Source of the DNA: Gammaproteobacteria bacterium
GTDB lineage: Bacteria; Pseudomonadota; Gammaproteobacteria; Xanthomonadales; Xanthomonadaceae
Reading direction: 5' to 3'
DNA: 12,277 nucleotides
NCBI GenBank assembly: GCA_030431185.1
Contig: JAUIJO010000078.1
Span: 1 to 12,277, forward strand
Under the pieces are notes generated by a model. That model was not told the origin of the DNA. It ran no database searches and saw only the letters and a program-made list of their open reading frames with translations. The translations under genes and the position numbers were made by a program. Shown here one piece after another: positions 1 through 6,715 of this stretch. The stretch's first letter is position 1. The number at the start of each line of letters is the position of its first letter.

Positions 1-8
1 ATGCCGGC

Positions 9-37
9 CGCGACGGATGCCCGGTGCATCCGTCGCG
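9..37 (+). other. Strong hairpin upstream of rplI
   Basis: Bases 9-20 pair perfectly with 26-37 (12 bp stem, 5-nt loop 21-25). No T-run follows, so this is not a standard intrinsic terminator. A second GC stem (65-70 with 78-83) follows before the rplI ribosome binding site. In this operon type rpsF and rpsR normally lie just upstream of rplI, but no rpsR C-terminus is visible here. The structure may be an intercistronic processing or attenuation element; that is inference. Confidence 0.4.
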
Positions 38-104
38 CGTCCCACCATTCGGACAGCACCCGCTGCGGGGCCGCGCGCCCCGCTAACGAATACGGAGCAC
101 CACC

Positions 105-557
105 ATGCAACTCATCCTCCTGCAGAATGTGCAGAACCTCGGCAAGCTCGGCGACAAGGTCGACGTCAAGCCGGGCTACGGCCGCAACTTCCTGGTCCCG
201 CAGGGCAAGGCCGTGCCGGCCACCGCCACCAACCTGGAAGAGTTCGAGGCGCGCCGCGCCGAGTACGAAGCCAAGGCCAAGGCCATCCATGACGAGGCCG
301 AGGCGCGCCAGGCCAAGCTCGAAGGCGCCAGCGTGACCATCTACGCGAACGCCGCGACCGAAGGCAAGCTCTACGGCTCGGTCACCCCGCGCGATATCGC
401 CGAGGCCCTGACCAAGAACGGCCTGCCGGTCGAGAAGGCCGAGGTCATCATGGGCGAGGGCGCCATCCGCCACGTCGGCGAGTACGACGTCGTGGTGCAC
501 CTGCACGCCGACATCGACGTCACCGTCAAGGTGGTCGTGGAAGCCGAGGCCGCCTGA
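105..557 (+). CDS. rplI: 50S ribosomal protein L9
   Basis: The 150-residue product is the normal length for bacterial L9, which binds 23S rRNA near the base of the L1 stalk and helps maintain reading frame. The N-terminal rRNA-binding domain carries the L9 signature from Gly13 to about Thr41 (GKLGDKVDVKPGYGRNFLVP around residues 13-32). A charged Ala/Glu/Lys-rich connecting helix follows (about 45-75), then the C-terminal domain with the KLYGSVTPRDIAEAL segment. The ATG at 105 has a GGAG at 94-97, eight bases upstream. It is followed by a clear terminator, so it is probably the last gene of the rpsF-rpsR-rplI operon, whose earlier genes lie outside the window. Confidence 0.97.
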   Translation: MQLILLQNVQNLGKLGDKVDVKPGYGRNFLVPQGKAVPATATNLEEFEARRAEYEAKAKAIHDEAEARQAKLEGASVTIYANAATEGKLYGSVTPRDIAEALTKNGLPVEKAEVIMGEGAIRHVGEYDVVVHLHADIDVTVKVVVEAEAA

Positions 558-583
558 TCCCGGCGCGCCACGAGCTCCACCCG

Positions 584-613
584 GCGGGCGCCCCAGGGCG
601 CCCGCTTCCGTTT
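584..613 (+). terminator. Intrinsic terminator after rplI
   Basis: A perfect 9-bp GC stem (584-592 with 597-605) with a CCAG loop is followed by TTCCGTTTC. It begins 26 nt after the rplI stop codon and should separate the ribosomal operon from dnaB. Confidence 0.8.
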
Positions 614-683
614 CGGGGCGGAGAACGGGTCTCGGCTGCTGAGACGCCGATGCAGTACATGGTCCAGCCAGTCCCTGACGTTC

Positions 684-719
684 TATCCACCGGTTCATAC
701 CGGGATATCCACAGGTTCA
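684..719 (+). promoter_or_regulatory. Direct repeat with DnaA-box-like cores upstream of dnaB
   Basis: The 14-mer TATCCACNGGTTCA occurs at 684-697 and again at 706-719, with 13 of 14 bases identical and a period of 22 bp (about two helical turns). The second copy includes ATATCCACA (705-713), one mismatch from the E. coli DnaA box TTATCCACA. The first copy, CTATCCACC (683-691), has two mismatches. The repeat lies 120-155 nt before the dnaB start. Its position suggests an operator, possibly for DnaA, but binding is inference. Confidence 0.4.
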
Positions 720-821
720 CCACAGACCTGTCTGCAACCGCTTGACCCGCCCCGGGGCTAGGATGCCCAACCCGCGATCCGTCCGTCCCCGTTCCGGTGT
801 CCGCCGGCACGAACCCTGCCC

Positions 822-826
822 AGGAG
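822..826 (+). promoter_or_regulatory. Ribosome binding site that selects the dnaB start
   Basis: AGGAG at 822-826 is 12 nt before the ATG at 839. The alternative in-frame GTG at 797 has only pyrimidine-rich sequence in front of it, so the ATG at 839 is preferred. Confidence 0.6.
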
Positions 827-838
827 CGCCTTGCGTCC

Positions 839-2263
839 ATGAATGCACGACCCGGCTTCCGTAACGAACCGCGCGGCGACAAACGCTTCGATACACGGGC
901 CGAACAGCGCTTGGACCAGCTGCGCCTTCCCCCGCAGTCGATCGAGGCCGAGCAGGCCGTGCTGGGCGGCCTGATGCTGGCCCCCGAGGCCTACGACCGC
1001 ATCGTCGACCAGCTCACCGAGTCGGACTTCTACCGCCGCGACCACCAGCTGATCTTCCGCGCGATCAACGAGCTCGCGCAGAAGGCGCGGCCCTACGATG
1101 CCGTGACCCTGGGCGAGTGGTTCGAGTCGATGGGCCTGGGCGAGCAGGTCGCCGGCGGCGCCTACCTGATCGAACTGGCCAGCACCACCCCGTCGGCGGC
1201 CAACATCCGCGCCTACGCCGAGATCGTCCGCGACAAGGCGATCCTGCGCCAGCTGATCGACGTCGGCACCGACATCGTCAACGACGGCTACCAGCCCGAC
1301 GGCCGCGACAGCAGCGAGATCCTCGACGAGGCCGAGCGCCAGGTGCTGGCGATCGCGCAGGCCAGCAGCAGCGGCAAGAACGACTTCACCAGTGTCCATC
1401 AGGCGCTGACCACCGCCTTCGACGAGCTGCAGACGCGCTACGCCAACGGCGGCGCGATCACCGGCCTGCCGACCGGTTACACCGAGTTCGACGAGCTGAC
1501 CGCCGGCCTGCAGAAGACCGACCTGGTGATCCTCGCCGCGCGTCCGGCGATGGGCAAGACCACGCTGGCGCTCAACATGGCCGAGTACGCCGCGTTCCGC
1601 AGCAAGCTGCCGGTGGCGGTGTTCTCGATGGAAATGTCGGCGAGCCAGCTGGCCATGCGCCTGATCTCCTCGGTCGGGCGCGTCAACGCGCAGCGCCTGC
1701 GCACGGGCCAGCTCGAGGACGAGGACTGGAGCCGCGTCACCAGCGCCATCCGCCAGCTGCGCGAGGTCAAGATCTTCATCGACGACGAGCCGGGCCTCTC
1801 GCCGACCAAGCTCGCGGCCAAGGCGCGCCGGCTCAAGCGCGAGCACGGCCTGGGCCTGATCGTCATCGATTACCTGCAGCTGATGTCGGTACCGGGCAAC
1901 AACGAGAACCGCGCCACCGAGATCTCCGAGATCTCGCGATCGCTCAAGGGCCTGGCCAAGGAGCTGGAAGTGCCGGTGATCGCGCTCTCGCAGCTCAACC
2001 GTTCGCTGGAAACCCGCACCGACAAACGTCCGGTGATGGCCGACCTGCGCGAGTCCGGTGCCATCGAGCAGGATGCCGACATGATCGTCTTCATCTACCG
2101 CGACGACTACTACAACAAGGAAAATTCCCCGGACAAGGGCCTGGCCGAGATCATCATCGGCAAGCAGCGAAGCGGTCCGACCGGCTCGCTGAAGCTCAAG
2201 TTCTTCGGCGAGTACACCCGCTTCGACAACCTGGCGCACGACTCGGCGGGCAGCTTCGAGTAA
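839..2263 (+). CDS. dnaB: Replicative DNA helicase DnaB
   Basis: DnaB is the ring-shaped hexameric 5'-3' helicase that unwinds DNA at the replication fork and recruits DnaG primase. The 474-residue product is close to E. coli DnaB (471). The N-terminal all-helical domain starts around residue 30 (PPQSIEAEQAVLGGLML) and ends near 150. The RecA-type ATPase domain has Walker A RPAMGKTT with GKT at 239-241, Walker B LIVIDYLQLM with Asp344, the SQLNRSLE segment and the RESGAIEQDAD motif of the sensor and arginine-finger region. The end, GKQRSGPTG, is typical of the family. No intein or frameshift is seen. A GTG at 797 would add 14 residues but lacks a Shine-Dalgarno sequence. A TAGGAT element at 759-764 could be a -10 box, without a well-spaced -35. 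Confidence 0.97.
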   Translation: MNARPGFRNEPRGDKRFDTRAEQRLDQLRLPPQSIEAEQAVLGGLMLAPEAYDRIVDQLTESDFYRRDHQLIFRAINELAQKARPYDAVTLGEWFESMGLGEQVAGGAYLIELASTTPSAANIRAYAEIVRDKAILRQLIDVGTDIVNDGYQPDGRDSSEILDEAERQVLAIAQASSSGKNDFTSVHQALTTAFDELQTRYANGGAITGLPTGYTEFDELTAGLQKTDLVILAARPAMGKTTLALNMAEYAAFRSKLPVAVFSMEMSASQLAMRLISSVGRVNAQRLRTGQLEDEDWSRVTSAIRQLREVKIFIDDEPGLSPTKLAAKARRLKREHGLGLIVIDYLQLMSVPGNNENRATEISEISRSLKGLAKELEVPVIALSQLNRSLETRTDKRPVMADLRESGAIEQDADMIVFIYRDDYYNKENSPDKGLAEIIIGKQRSGPTGSLKLKFFGEYTRFDNLAHDSAGSFE

Positions 2264-2285
2264 CGCCGTCCACACGGCCCTGCAT

Positions 2286-2291
2286 TAGCAT
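2286..2291 (+). promoter_or_regulatory. Candidate -10 element for a leaderless alr transcript
   Basis: TAGCAT at 2286-2291 lies between dnaB and alr and would place a transcription start at or next to the ATG at 2299. No Shine-Dalgarno precedes that ATG and no good -35 is visible. alr could also simply be read through from dnaB, as the gap is only 35 nt. Confidence 0.25.
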
Positions 2292-2298
2292 GGGCGCC

Positions 2299-3492
2299 AT
2301 GTCGACCCAGCCCCACGCCCACCTCGGCCCGGACCCCCACGAGGCCACCCGTCCCATCGACGAACGGCCGACCCGGATCCGCGTCGACCTCGAACGCCTG
2401 GGCCACAACCTGCGCGCCATCCGGTCCCACGTGGGCGTGCCGGTGATGGGCATCGTCAAGGCCAATGCCTATGGCCATGGCCTCGTCCAGGTGGCCCGGC
2501 ACCTGCAGGCCGAGGGCGTCGAGCAGCTGGGCGTGGCGTTCGTGGAGGAGGGCATCGCCCTGCGTCGCGCCGGCATCGACGTGCCGATCCTCGTCTTGGG
2601 GGGCATCTTCGGCCACCAGGTAGGCCGCTTCATCGCGCACGACCTCGAGATCACCGTGTCCTCGCTGGACAAGCTGCGGCAGGTCGAATCCGCCGCCGAA
2701 GCCATGGGCCGCAAGGCGGTGATCCACCTGAAGGTCGACACCGGCATGGAGCGCATCGGCGTGCACAGTTATTCGGCCGGGCCCTTCATCGAGGCCGCGG
2801 TGGCATCGGACTGGTGCGTACTGAAGGGCGTCTACTCGCACCTGGCCTGCGCCGACGACCCCGGCTCGCCCATGACCGCCCGGCAGGTGGAACGCTTCGC
2901 CGAGGCCTGCGCGCACTTCACCCGGATCGGCGCGCCGATGCCGATCCGGCACCTGGCCAACTCCGGTGGGGTCCTGCACTTCCCCGACACCTGGCTGGAC
3001 ATGGTGCGGCCCGGCATCGTGCTGTACGGGGTGCTGCCGGACCCCGCGTCGCGGCCCGCGATCGCCGTGCAACCGGCGATGTCGCTGGTCTCCCAGGTCG
3101 TGTACTTCAAGGTGGTCAAGGCCGGCCATGGCGTCAGCTATGGCGCCACCTGGGTGGCCCCGCGCGACACGCGCGTGGTGACCGTGCCGATCGGCTACGG
3201 CGATGGATTCCCGCGGGCGCTGTCCTCGCGCGGCGAAGTGCTGATCCGGGGCCGCCGCCATCCGATCGTCGGGCGCGTGTGCATGGACCAGTTCATGGTC
3301 GACATCGGCGACGGCTCGGCCTGGAACGAGGACGAAGTCGTGCTGGTCGGCGCACAGGGAGGCGAGGGGATCTCCGTCGAGGGCGTGGCGGTGCAGGCGG
3401 GCACCGTGCCCTACGAGATCCTGGTCGGGCTCAACGAGCGCATCCCGCGCGACTACCGGGGCGGGGCGTCCGTGCCCGTCGGCGTGCCATGA
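2299..3492 (+). CDS. alr: Alanine racemase
   Basis: This is a PLP-dependent racemase that interconverts L- and D-alanine and supplies D-alanine for peptidoglycan in the cytoplasm. Seen in the sequence: the PLP-lysine motif IVKANAYGHG with Lys54; KVDTGMERIG with Arg152, in the position of the active-site arginine; NSGG near the middle; the second catalytic base Tyr281 in HGVSYGATW; and the conserved CMDQFMVDIG segment. The TIM-barrel domain is therefore followed by the C-terminal beta domain, as expected. The 397 residues include about 25 extra N-terminal residues compared with common Alr proteins. An in-frame ATG at 2290 would add three residues. Neither start has a clear ribosome binding site. 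The stop overlaps the photolyase start by 4 nt. Confidence 0.95.
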   Translation: MSTQPHAHLGPDPHEATRPIDERPTRIRVDLERLGHNLRAIRSHVGVPVMGIVKANAYGHGLVQVARHLQAEGVEQLGVAFVEEGIALRRAGIDVPILVLGGIFGHQVGRFIAHDLEITVSSLDKLRQVESAAEAMGRKAVIHLKVDTGMERIGVHSYSAGPFIEAAVASDWCVLKGVYSHLACADDPGSPMTARQVERFAEACAHFTRIGAPMPIRHLANSGGVLHFPDTWLDMVRPGIVLYGVLPDPASRPAIAVQPAMSLVSQVVYFKVVKAGHGVSYGATWVAPRDTRVVTVPIGYGDGFPRALSSRGEVLIRGRRHPIVGRVCMDQFMVDIGDGSAWNEDEVVLVGAQGGEGISVEGVAVQAGTVPYEILVGLNERIPRDYRGGASVPVGVP

Positions 3493-4937
3493 GCGCATCG
3501 ACGGCCGACGACGCGGATGCACCCGTCGCGATCCTGTGGTTCCGCAACGACCTCCGGCTGGACGACAACCCCGCGCTGGAGGCGGCGGTGGAGGGCGGCT
3601 ACGCGATCCTCCCGGTGTACATCCATGCGCCGGGCGAGGGGGGGCGCTGGCGCCCGGGCGCCGCGTCGGACGCGTGGCGCGCGCGGTCCCTGGAAGCGCT
3701 CGCCGGCTCGCTGGAGGCACGCGGCAGTGCGTTGCGCTGCTTCAAGGGGCCCAGCCTCGCCACCCTGCAGGCGATCGTCGCCGCTACGGGCGCGCAGGCC
3801 GTGTTCTGGAACCGTCGCTACGAGCCGGCGATCGAGAAGCGCGACACCGGCATCAAGCAGGCGCTCAAGCGCGACGGCCTGCGCGTGGAGAGCTTCAATG
3901 GCGCGCTGATGGCAGAGCCCTGGACGGTGGAGACCCGGGAGGGCGGTCCGTACCGGGTGTTCACGCCTTACTGGCGCACTGCGTTCGCGCAATGGCGGCG
4001 CCCGCCGACCTGGTCGGTCCCGGCACAGCTCGAGGGCACCCGCGCGGGACCGAGGGGCGTGCCGGTCGAATCGCTGGGCCTGGCGCCCGCGCTCGACTGG
4101 GACACGGGCTTCTGGGACCGGTGGACACCCGGCGAGTCCGGCGCGCGCGAGGCCCTGCAGGTGTTCGTCGACGGTGCGCTGCGCGGCTACGGCGATGGGC
4201 GCGACCGGCCGGACCAGGTCGGCACCTCGCGGCTGTCGCCGCACCTGCACTTCGGCGAGATCGCGCCGTGGCGGATCGTGGAGGTCCTGGAGGCCGAGCG
4301 CAGCGCCGCGCTCGACGGCGACATCGATGCCTACGTGCGCGAGCTGGGCTGGCGCGAGTTCGCGCACCACCTGCTGCACCACTTCCCGAAGAGTGTGGAC
4401 GAGGACTTCAATCCGAAGTTCAAGGCGTTCAAGTGGGCGGACCCGTCCTCCGCGGAACTCGACCGGGTGAGGGCGGGGCGCACCGGAGTCCCCATCGTCG
4501 ATGCCGGCCTGCGCGAGCTGTGGCACACCGGCTGGATGCACAACCGGGTACGGATGATCGTCGGCAGCTACCTCACCAAACACCTTCGATGGCACTGGCG
4601 GCACGGCGCCGAATGGTTCTGGGACACGCTCGTCGACGCCGACCTGGCCAACAACACGCTGGGCTGGCAATGGGTGGCCGGCACCGGCGCGGACGCCGCC
4701 CCTTACTTCCGGGTGTTCAATCCGGTCACGCAGGCCCGTCGGTTCGACCCGGACGGCCGCTACATCGCCCGCTGGGTGCCGGAGCTGGCGGCGCTGCCAT
4801 TGCCGGACCGGTTCGCGCCGTGGGAATCGAAGGCGCCCCGAGCGGGCGCCGCCCGGTCCTACCCTCCGCATCCCATGGTCGGGATCGCCGAGGGTCGGCA
4901 GGGGGCGCTCGACGCCTACGCGGCCATCCGCGGCTGA
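3489..4937 (+). CDS. phr: Deoxyribodipyrimidine (CPD) photolyase, class I type
   Basis: The enzyme binds cyclobutane pyrimidine dimers and splits them using blue light, with FAD as catalyst and an antenna chromophore. The 482-residue product has the N-terminal antenna domain (ILWFRNDLRLDDNPAL near residue 20) and the C-terminal FAD domain (SRLSPHLHFGEI, GWMHNR, NNTLGWQW, GTGADAAPYFRVFNP). The electron-transfer tryptophan triad of E. coli photolyase (W306, W359, W382) aligns with Trp316, Trp370 and Trp393, with nearly identical spacing. The Asn pair before GWQW, which contacts the flavin, is kept. The start is fixed by the ATGA overlap with alr, which suggests translational coupling. The reading frame stays open further upstream inside alr, but that extension has no photolyase features. 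A cryptochrome is less likely given the conserved photolyase core. Confidence 0.95.
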   Translation: MSASTADDADAPVAILWFRNDLRLDDNPALEAAVEGGYAILPVYIHAPGEGGRWRPGAASDAWRARSLEALAGSLEARGSALRCFKGPSLATLQAIVAATGAQAVFWNRRYEPAIEKRDTGIKQALKRDGLRVESFNGALMAEPWTVETREGGPYRVFTPYWRTAFAQWRRPPTWSVPAQLEGTRAGPRGVPVESLGLAPALDWDTGFWDRWTPGESGAREALQVFVDGALRGYGDGRDRPDQVGTSRLSPHLHFGEIAPWRIVEVLEAERSAALDGDIDAYVRELGWREFAHHLLHHFPKSVDEDFNPKFKAFKWADPSSAELDRVRAGRTGVPIVDAGLRELWHTGWMHNRVRMIVGSYLTKHLRWHWRHGAEWFWDTLVDADLANNTLGWQWVAGTGADAAPYFRVFNPVTQARRFDPDGRYIARWVPELAALPLPDRFAPWESKAPRAGAARSYPPHPMVGIAEGRQGALDAYAAIRG

Positions 4938-5045
4938 ACGGCGATGCCTTCCCGAAGCTGAACGGGCGATCGTCCCATCACTCACCACAGACGCACAAGT
5001 GATTACTTTGGCGGCGTCCATCTGGCCATATACGAGGTTCAAAGC

Positions 5046-5759
5046 ATGAAGACCCCGATCCGTCTTGCGATCACCGCGGCCATCGCCACGTCGATGTTGG
5101 CGGGCTGTGCCACCACCGCCGGCTACAACGACCCCTATGGCCAGCCGCAACAGGGCCAGCAGGGCTACGGCGAAACCAGCGGCATGAGCAAGACCCAGAA
5201 GGGTGCCCTGATCGGTGCGCTGGCCGGTGTCGCGGCGGGCCTGCTCAGCGGCGACGACGCCACCGAGCGTCGACAGCGCGCGCTCGTCGGGCTGGGTGTC
5301 GGCGGTCTCGCCGGCGGCGCCATCGGCAACTACCAGGACCGCCAGGAGCGCGCCCTGCGCGACAGCATGCAGGGCACCGGCGTCGACGTGGTCCGCCAGG
5401 GCGACAACATCACCCTGAACATGCCGAGCAACATCACCTTCGATTTCGACAAGTCCGACCTCAAGCCGGCGTTCTACCCGGTGCTCGACCAGGTCGCCAA
5501 CACCCTGCGCGAGTACGACCAGACCATCGTCGAGGTCGCCGGCCATACCGACAGCGTCGGTGCCGATGCCTACAACCAGCAGCTGTCCGAACGTCGTGCT
5601 TCGTCGGTCGGAAACTACCTGATGGGCAAGGGTCTGGTCCGCGACCGTTTCATCCTGGTCGGCGCGGGCGAGACCCGTCCGATCGCCAGCAACGACACCG
5701 ACGCCGGTCGCGCGCAGAACCGTCGCGTCGAAATCACCCTGGTTCCGATCCGCTCCTGA
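5046..5759 (+). CDS. OmpA-family outer-membrane lipoprotein with a glycine zipper (YiaD-like)
   Basis: The 237-residue protein starts with a lipoprotein signal peptide ending in the lipobox LAGC, with Cys21 as the lipidated residue. Ala follows at +2, which favours outer-membrane sorting. Residues about 22-50 are Gly/Gln/Tyr-rich and probably flexible. Residues about 53-100 form a glycine-zipper segment (GALIGALAGVAAGLL and GLGVGGLAGGAIGN). The C-terminal half is an OmpA-type peptidoglycan-binding domain (ITFDFDKSDLKP, GHTDSVG, LSERRA, QNRRVEITL) with the Asp and Arg that bind diaminopimelate. The likely role is to tether the outer membrane to the cell wall. The start has GAGG at 5034-5037, eight bases upstream. 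The gene stands alone, with a terminator close behind. No convincing promoter was seen in 4938-5045. Confidence 0.92.
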   Translation: MKTPIRLAITAAIATSMLAGCATTAGYNDPYGQPQQGQQGYGETSGMSKTQKGALIGALAGVAAGLLSGDDATERRQRALVGLGVGGLAGGAIGNYQDRQERALRDSMQGTGVDVVRQGDNITLNMPSNITFDFDKSDLKPAFYPVLDQVANTLREYDQTIVEVAGHTDSVGADAYNQQLSERRASSVGNYLMGKGLVRDRFILVGAGETRPIASNDTDAGRAQNRRVEITLVPIRS

Positions 5760-5776
5760 CGCGAGCGGACGACGAG

Positions 5777-5799
5777 CCGGCCCTTGTGACAAGGGCCGG
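5777..5799 (+). terminator. First hairpin after the OmpA-like gene
   Basis: A perfect 10-bp stem (5777-5786 with 5790-5799) with a TGA loop starts 17 nt after the stop codon. An A-run rather than a T-run follows on the plus strand, so on its own it is a stabilising hairpin. It stands directly before the bidirectional terminator. Confidence 0.5.
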
Positions 5800-5801
5800 A
5801 C

Positions 5802-5840
5802 AAAAAAAACGGGTCGCCGCTTGGCGGCCCGTTCCTGTTT
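5802..5840. terminator. Bidirectional intrinsic terminator between convergent genes
   Basis: An 11-bp stem with one T-G pair (5808-5818 with 5823-5833) has a GCTT loop. On the minus strand it is followed by eight T residues (complement of 5802-5809), a strong terminator for the MgtC-like gene. On the plus strand CCTGTTTG follows, a weaker tail for the OmpA-like gene. Confidence 0.8.
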
Positions 5841-6002
5841 GGGGGATGCCTGGGGGGCAAGCCCTGGACGGGGCCCGGGACGCGGGGGCCGGGGGATGCC
5901 AAGCCGGGCGGACGGGGCGATTCCCGGCCCCGCTGCCGAAATGTGGCGCGGGGCGTTCTCATCCACGCCAATGTGTGGCACGCCTCCCGCGGGCCCCGCG
6001 CT
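5841..6002. other. Non-coding stretch between the terminator and the mgtC-like gene
   Basis: This very G-rich stretch contains no gene that I can support. The only structure seen is a 9-bp inverted repeat (5946-5954 with 5993-6001) just past the minus-strand stop codon, without a T-run. Confidence 0.4.
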
Positions 6003-6446
6003 TCAGCGCTCGACGACCCGCAGGAGCGTCAGCACGACGAGCGCGAGCAGAGTCGAGGCGACGGACACCAGGTACAGCTGCAAGCCCGCCGCCACCCCGA
6101 TCACGGCGACCATCAGCAGGGATGCCGCGGTCGTGATGCCTGCGATGGCGCCGTCGCGGCGACGCGCGAATATGGTGCCCGCGCCGATGAAGGCGACCCC
6201 GGCGACCACCGCCTCGATCAATCGCAGCGGGTCGATCTGCAGGATGTCGTTGCCCGCGAACGCATGGGGCAACGCCAAGGCCAGCCGGCCGAGGCCGATC
6301 AGCAACGCGGCCGCGCCCGCGACCAGCATGTGGGTACGGAATCCCGCGGGCCGGTCCTTGAGCTCACGCTCGTAGCCGATCGCGCCGCCAAGCAGCATCG
6401 CCAGGCCCGCGTTGGCCACCACCGCCAGTTCGCTCATCCAGTCCAT
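6003..6446 (-). CDS. MgtC/SapB-family membrane protein
   Basis: The 147-residue, very hydrophobic protein has about five membrane segments. It carries the MgtC/SapB hallmarks: GGAIGYEREL at the end of the first helix, RPAGFRTHMLV leading into the second, GVAFIGAGTIF in the third and GITTAASLLM at the start of the fourth. MgtC proteins aid survival at low magnesium or inside hosts, and some inhibit the F-type ATPase; the role of this short branch is not known. The C-terminal soluble ACT-like domain of long MgtC proteins is absent, as in SapB-type members. The ATG at 6446 is preferred. The frame is open back to a TTG at 6485, with no good ribosome binding site for either. It is convergent with the OmpA-like gene and divergent from glk. 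Confidence 0.85.
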   Translation of the reverse strand: MDWMSELAVVANAGLAMLLGGAIGYERELKDRPAGFRTHMLVAGAAALLIGLGRLALALPHAFAGNDILQIDPLRLIEAVVAGVAFIGAGTIFARRRDGAIAGITTAASLLMVAVIGVAAGLQLYLVSVASTLLALVVLTLLRVVER

Positions 6447-6497
6447 GCGCCGAGCATGCCCGACCGCGAGTGGCGGGGAGGTCAACGCCCCCGGTCA

Positions 6498-6525
6498 TTG
6501 GAGACGCGCCCAACAAGGCTATGAT
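6498..6525 (+). promoter_or_regulatory. Candidate sigma70 promoter for glk
   Basis: TTGGAG at 6498-6503 (-35-like) is separated by 16 bp from TATGAT at 6520-6525 (five of six matches to the -10 consensus). It lies between the divergent mgtC-like gene and glk and would give a leader of about 180 nt. Confidence 0.55.
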
Positions 6526-6563
6526 GGGCGTCCGACGACTTCGAACGTACAGGCATTGTCTTG

Positions 6564-6698
6564 ATGCATCACGGCACGACCCCGGGTTTCCAGGTTTCCC
6601 GCGATTCCGGCACGATCTCCACGACGCTCCCGTCGACTCCCCTTCGCGCCGATCGGCCGCTCGCGCCGCCGCGCCGCACCCCGGCCACGCGCGCATGA
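6564..6698 (+). CDS. Candidate upstream small ORF in the glk leader
   Basis: ATG at 6564 opens 44 codons ending in TGA at 6696-6698. The stop overlaps the in-frame upstream glk ATG (6695) as ATGA. The peptide begins MHHGTTPGFQ and becomes Pro/Arg-rich (RADRPLAPPRRTP). About 36 of 44 third positions are G or C, compatible with coding in this genome but not decisive. Only a weak AGG lies upstream. It resembles no family I recognise. It may be a translated leader that couples to glk, or chance. Confidence 0.25.
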   Translation: MHHGTTPGFQVSRDSGTISTTLPSTPLRADRPLAPPRRTPATRA

Positions 6699-6715
6699 GC
6701 CGGGGTGATGCATCG

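Noticed and set aside
742..764. TTGACC (742-747) with TAGGAT (759-764) as a sigma70 promoter for dnaB
   Set aside because: The spacer is 11 bp, far from the usual 16-18, so the two boxes cannot work together. TAGGAT alone stays a weak candidate.
797..838. GTG at 797 as the dnaB start
   Set aside because: It has no Shine-Dalgarno, while the ATG at 839 has AGGAG upstream and gives the usual family length.
5004..5037. -35/-10-like boxes (TTACTT, CATATA) before the OmpA-like gene
   Set aside because: The implied transcription start would lie downstream of the ribosome binding site at 5034-5037, which is inconsistent with its use.
758..5981. Very long open frames on the minus strand opposite dnaB, alr and phr (for example 758-2275, 2110-3720 and 3453-5981)
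   Set aside because: They mirror well-recognised genes on the plus strand, have low-complexity Arg/Gly/Ala/Asp-rich translations and match no family. They are the usual by-product of high G/C at third positions.
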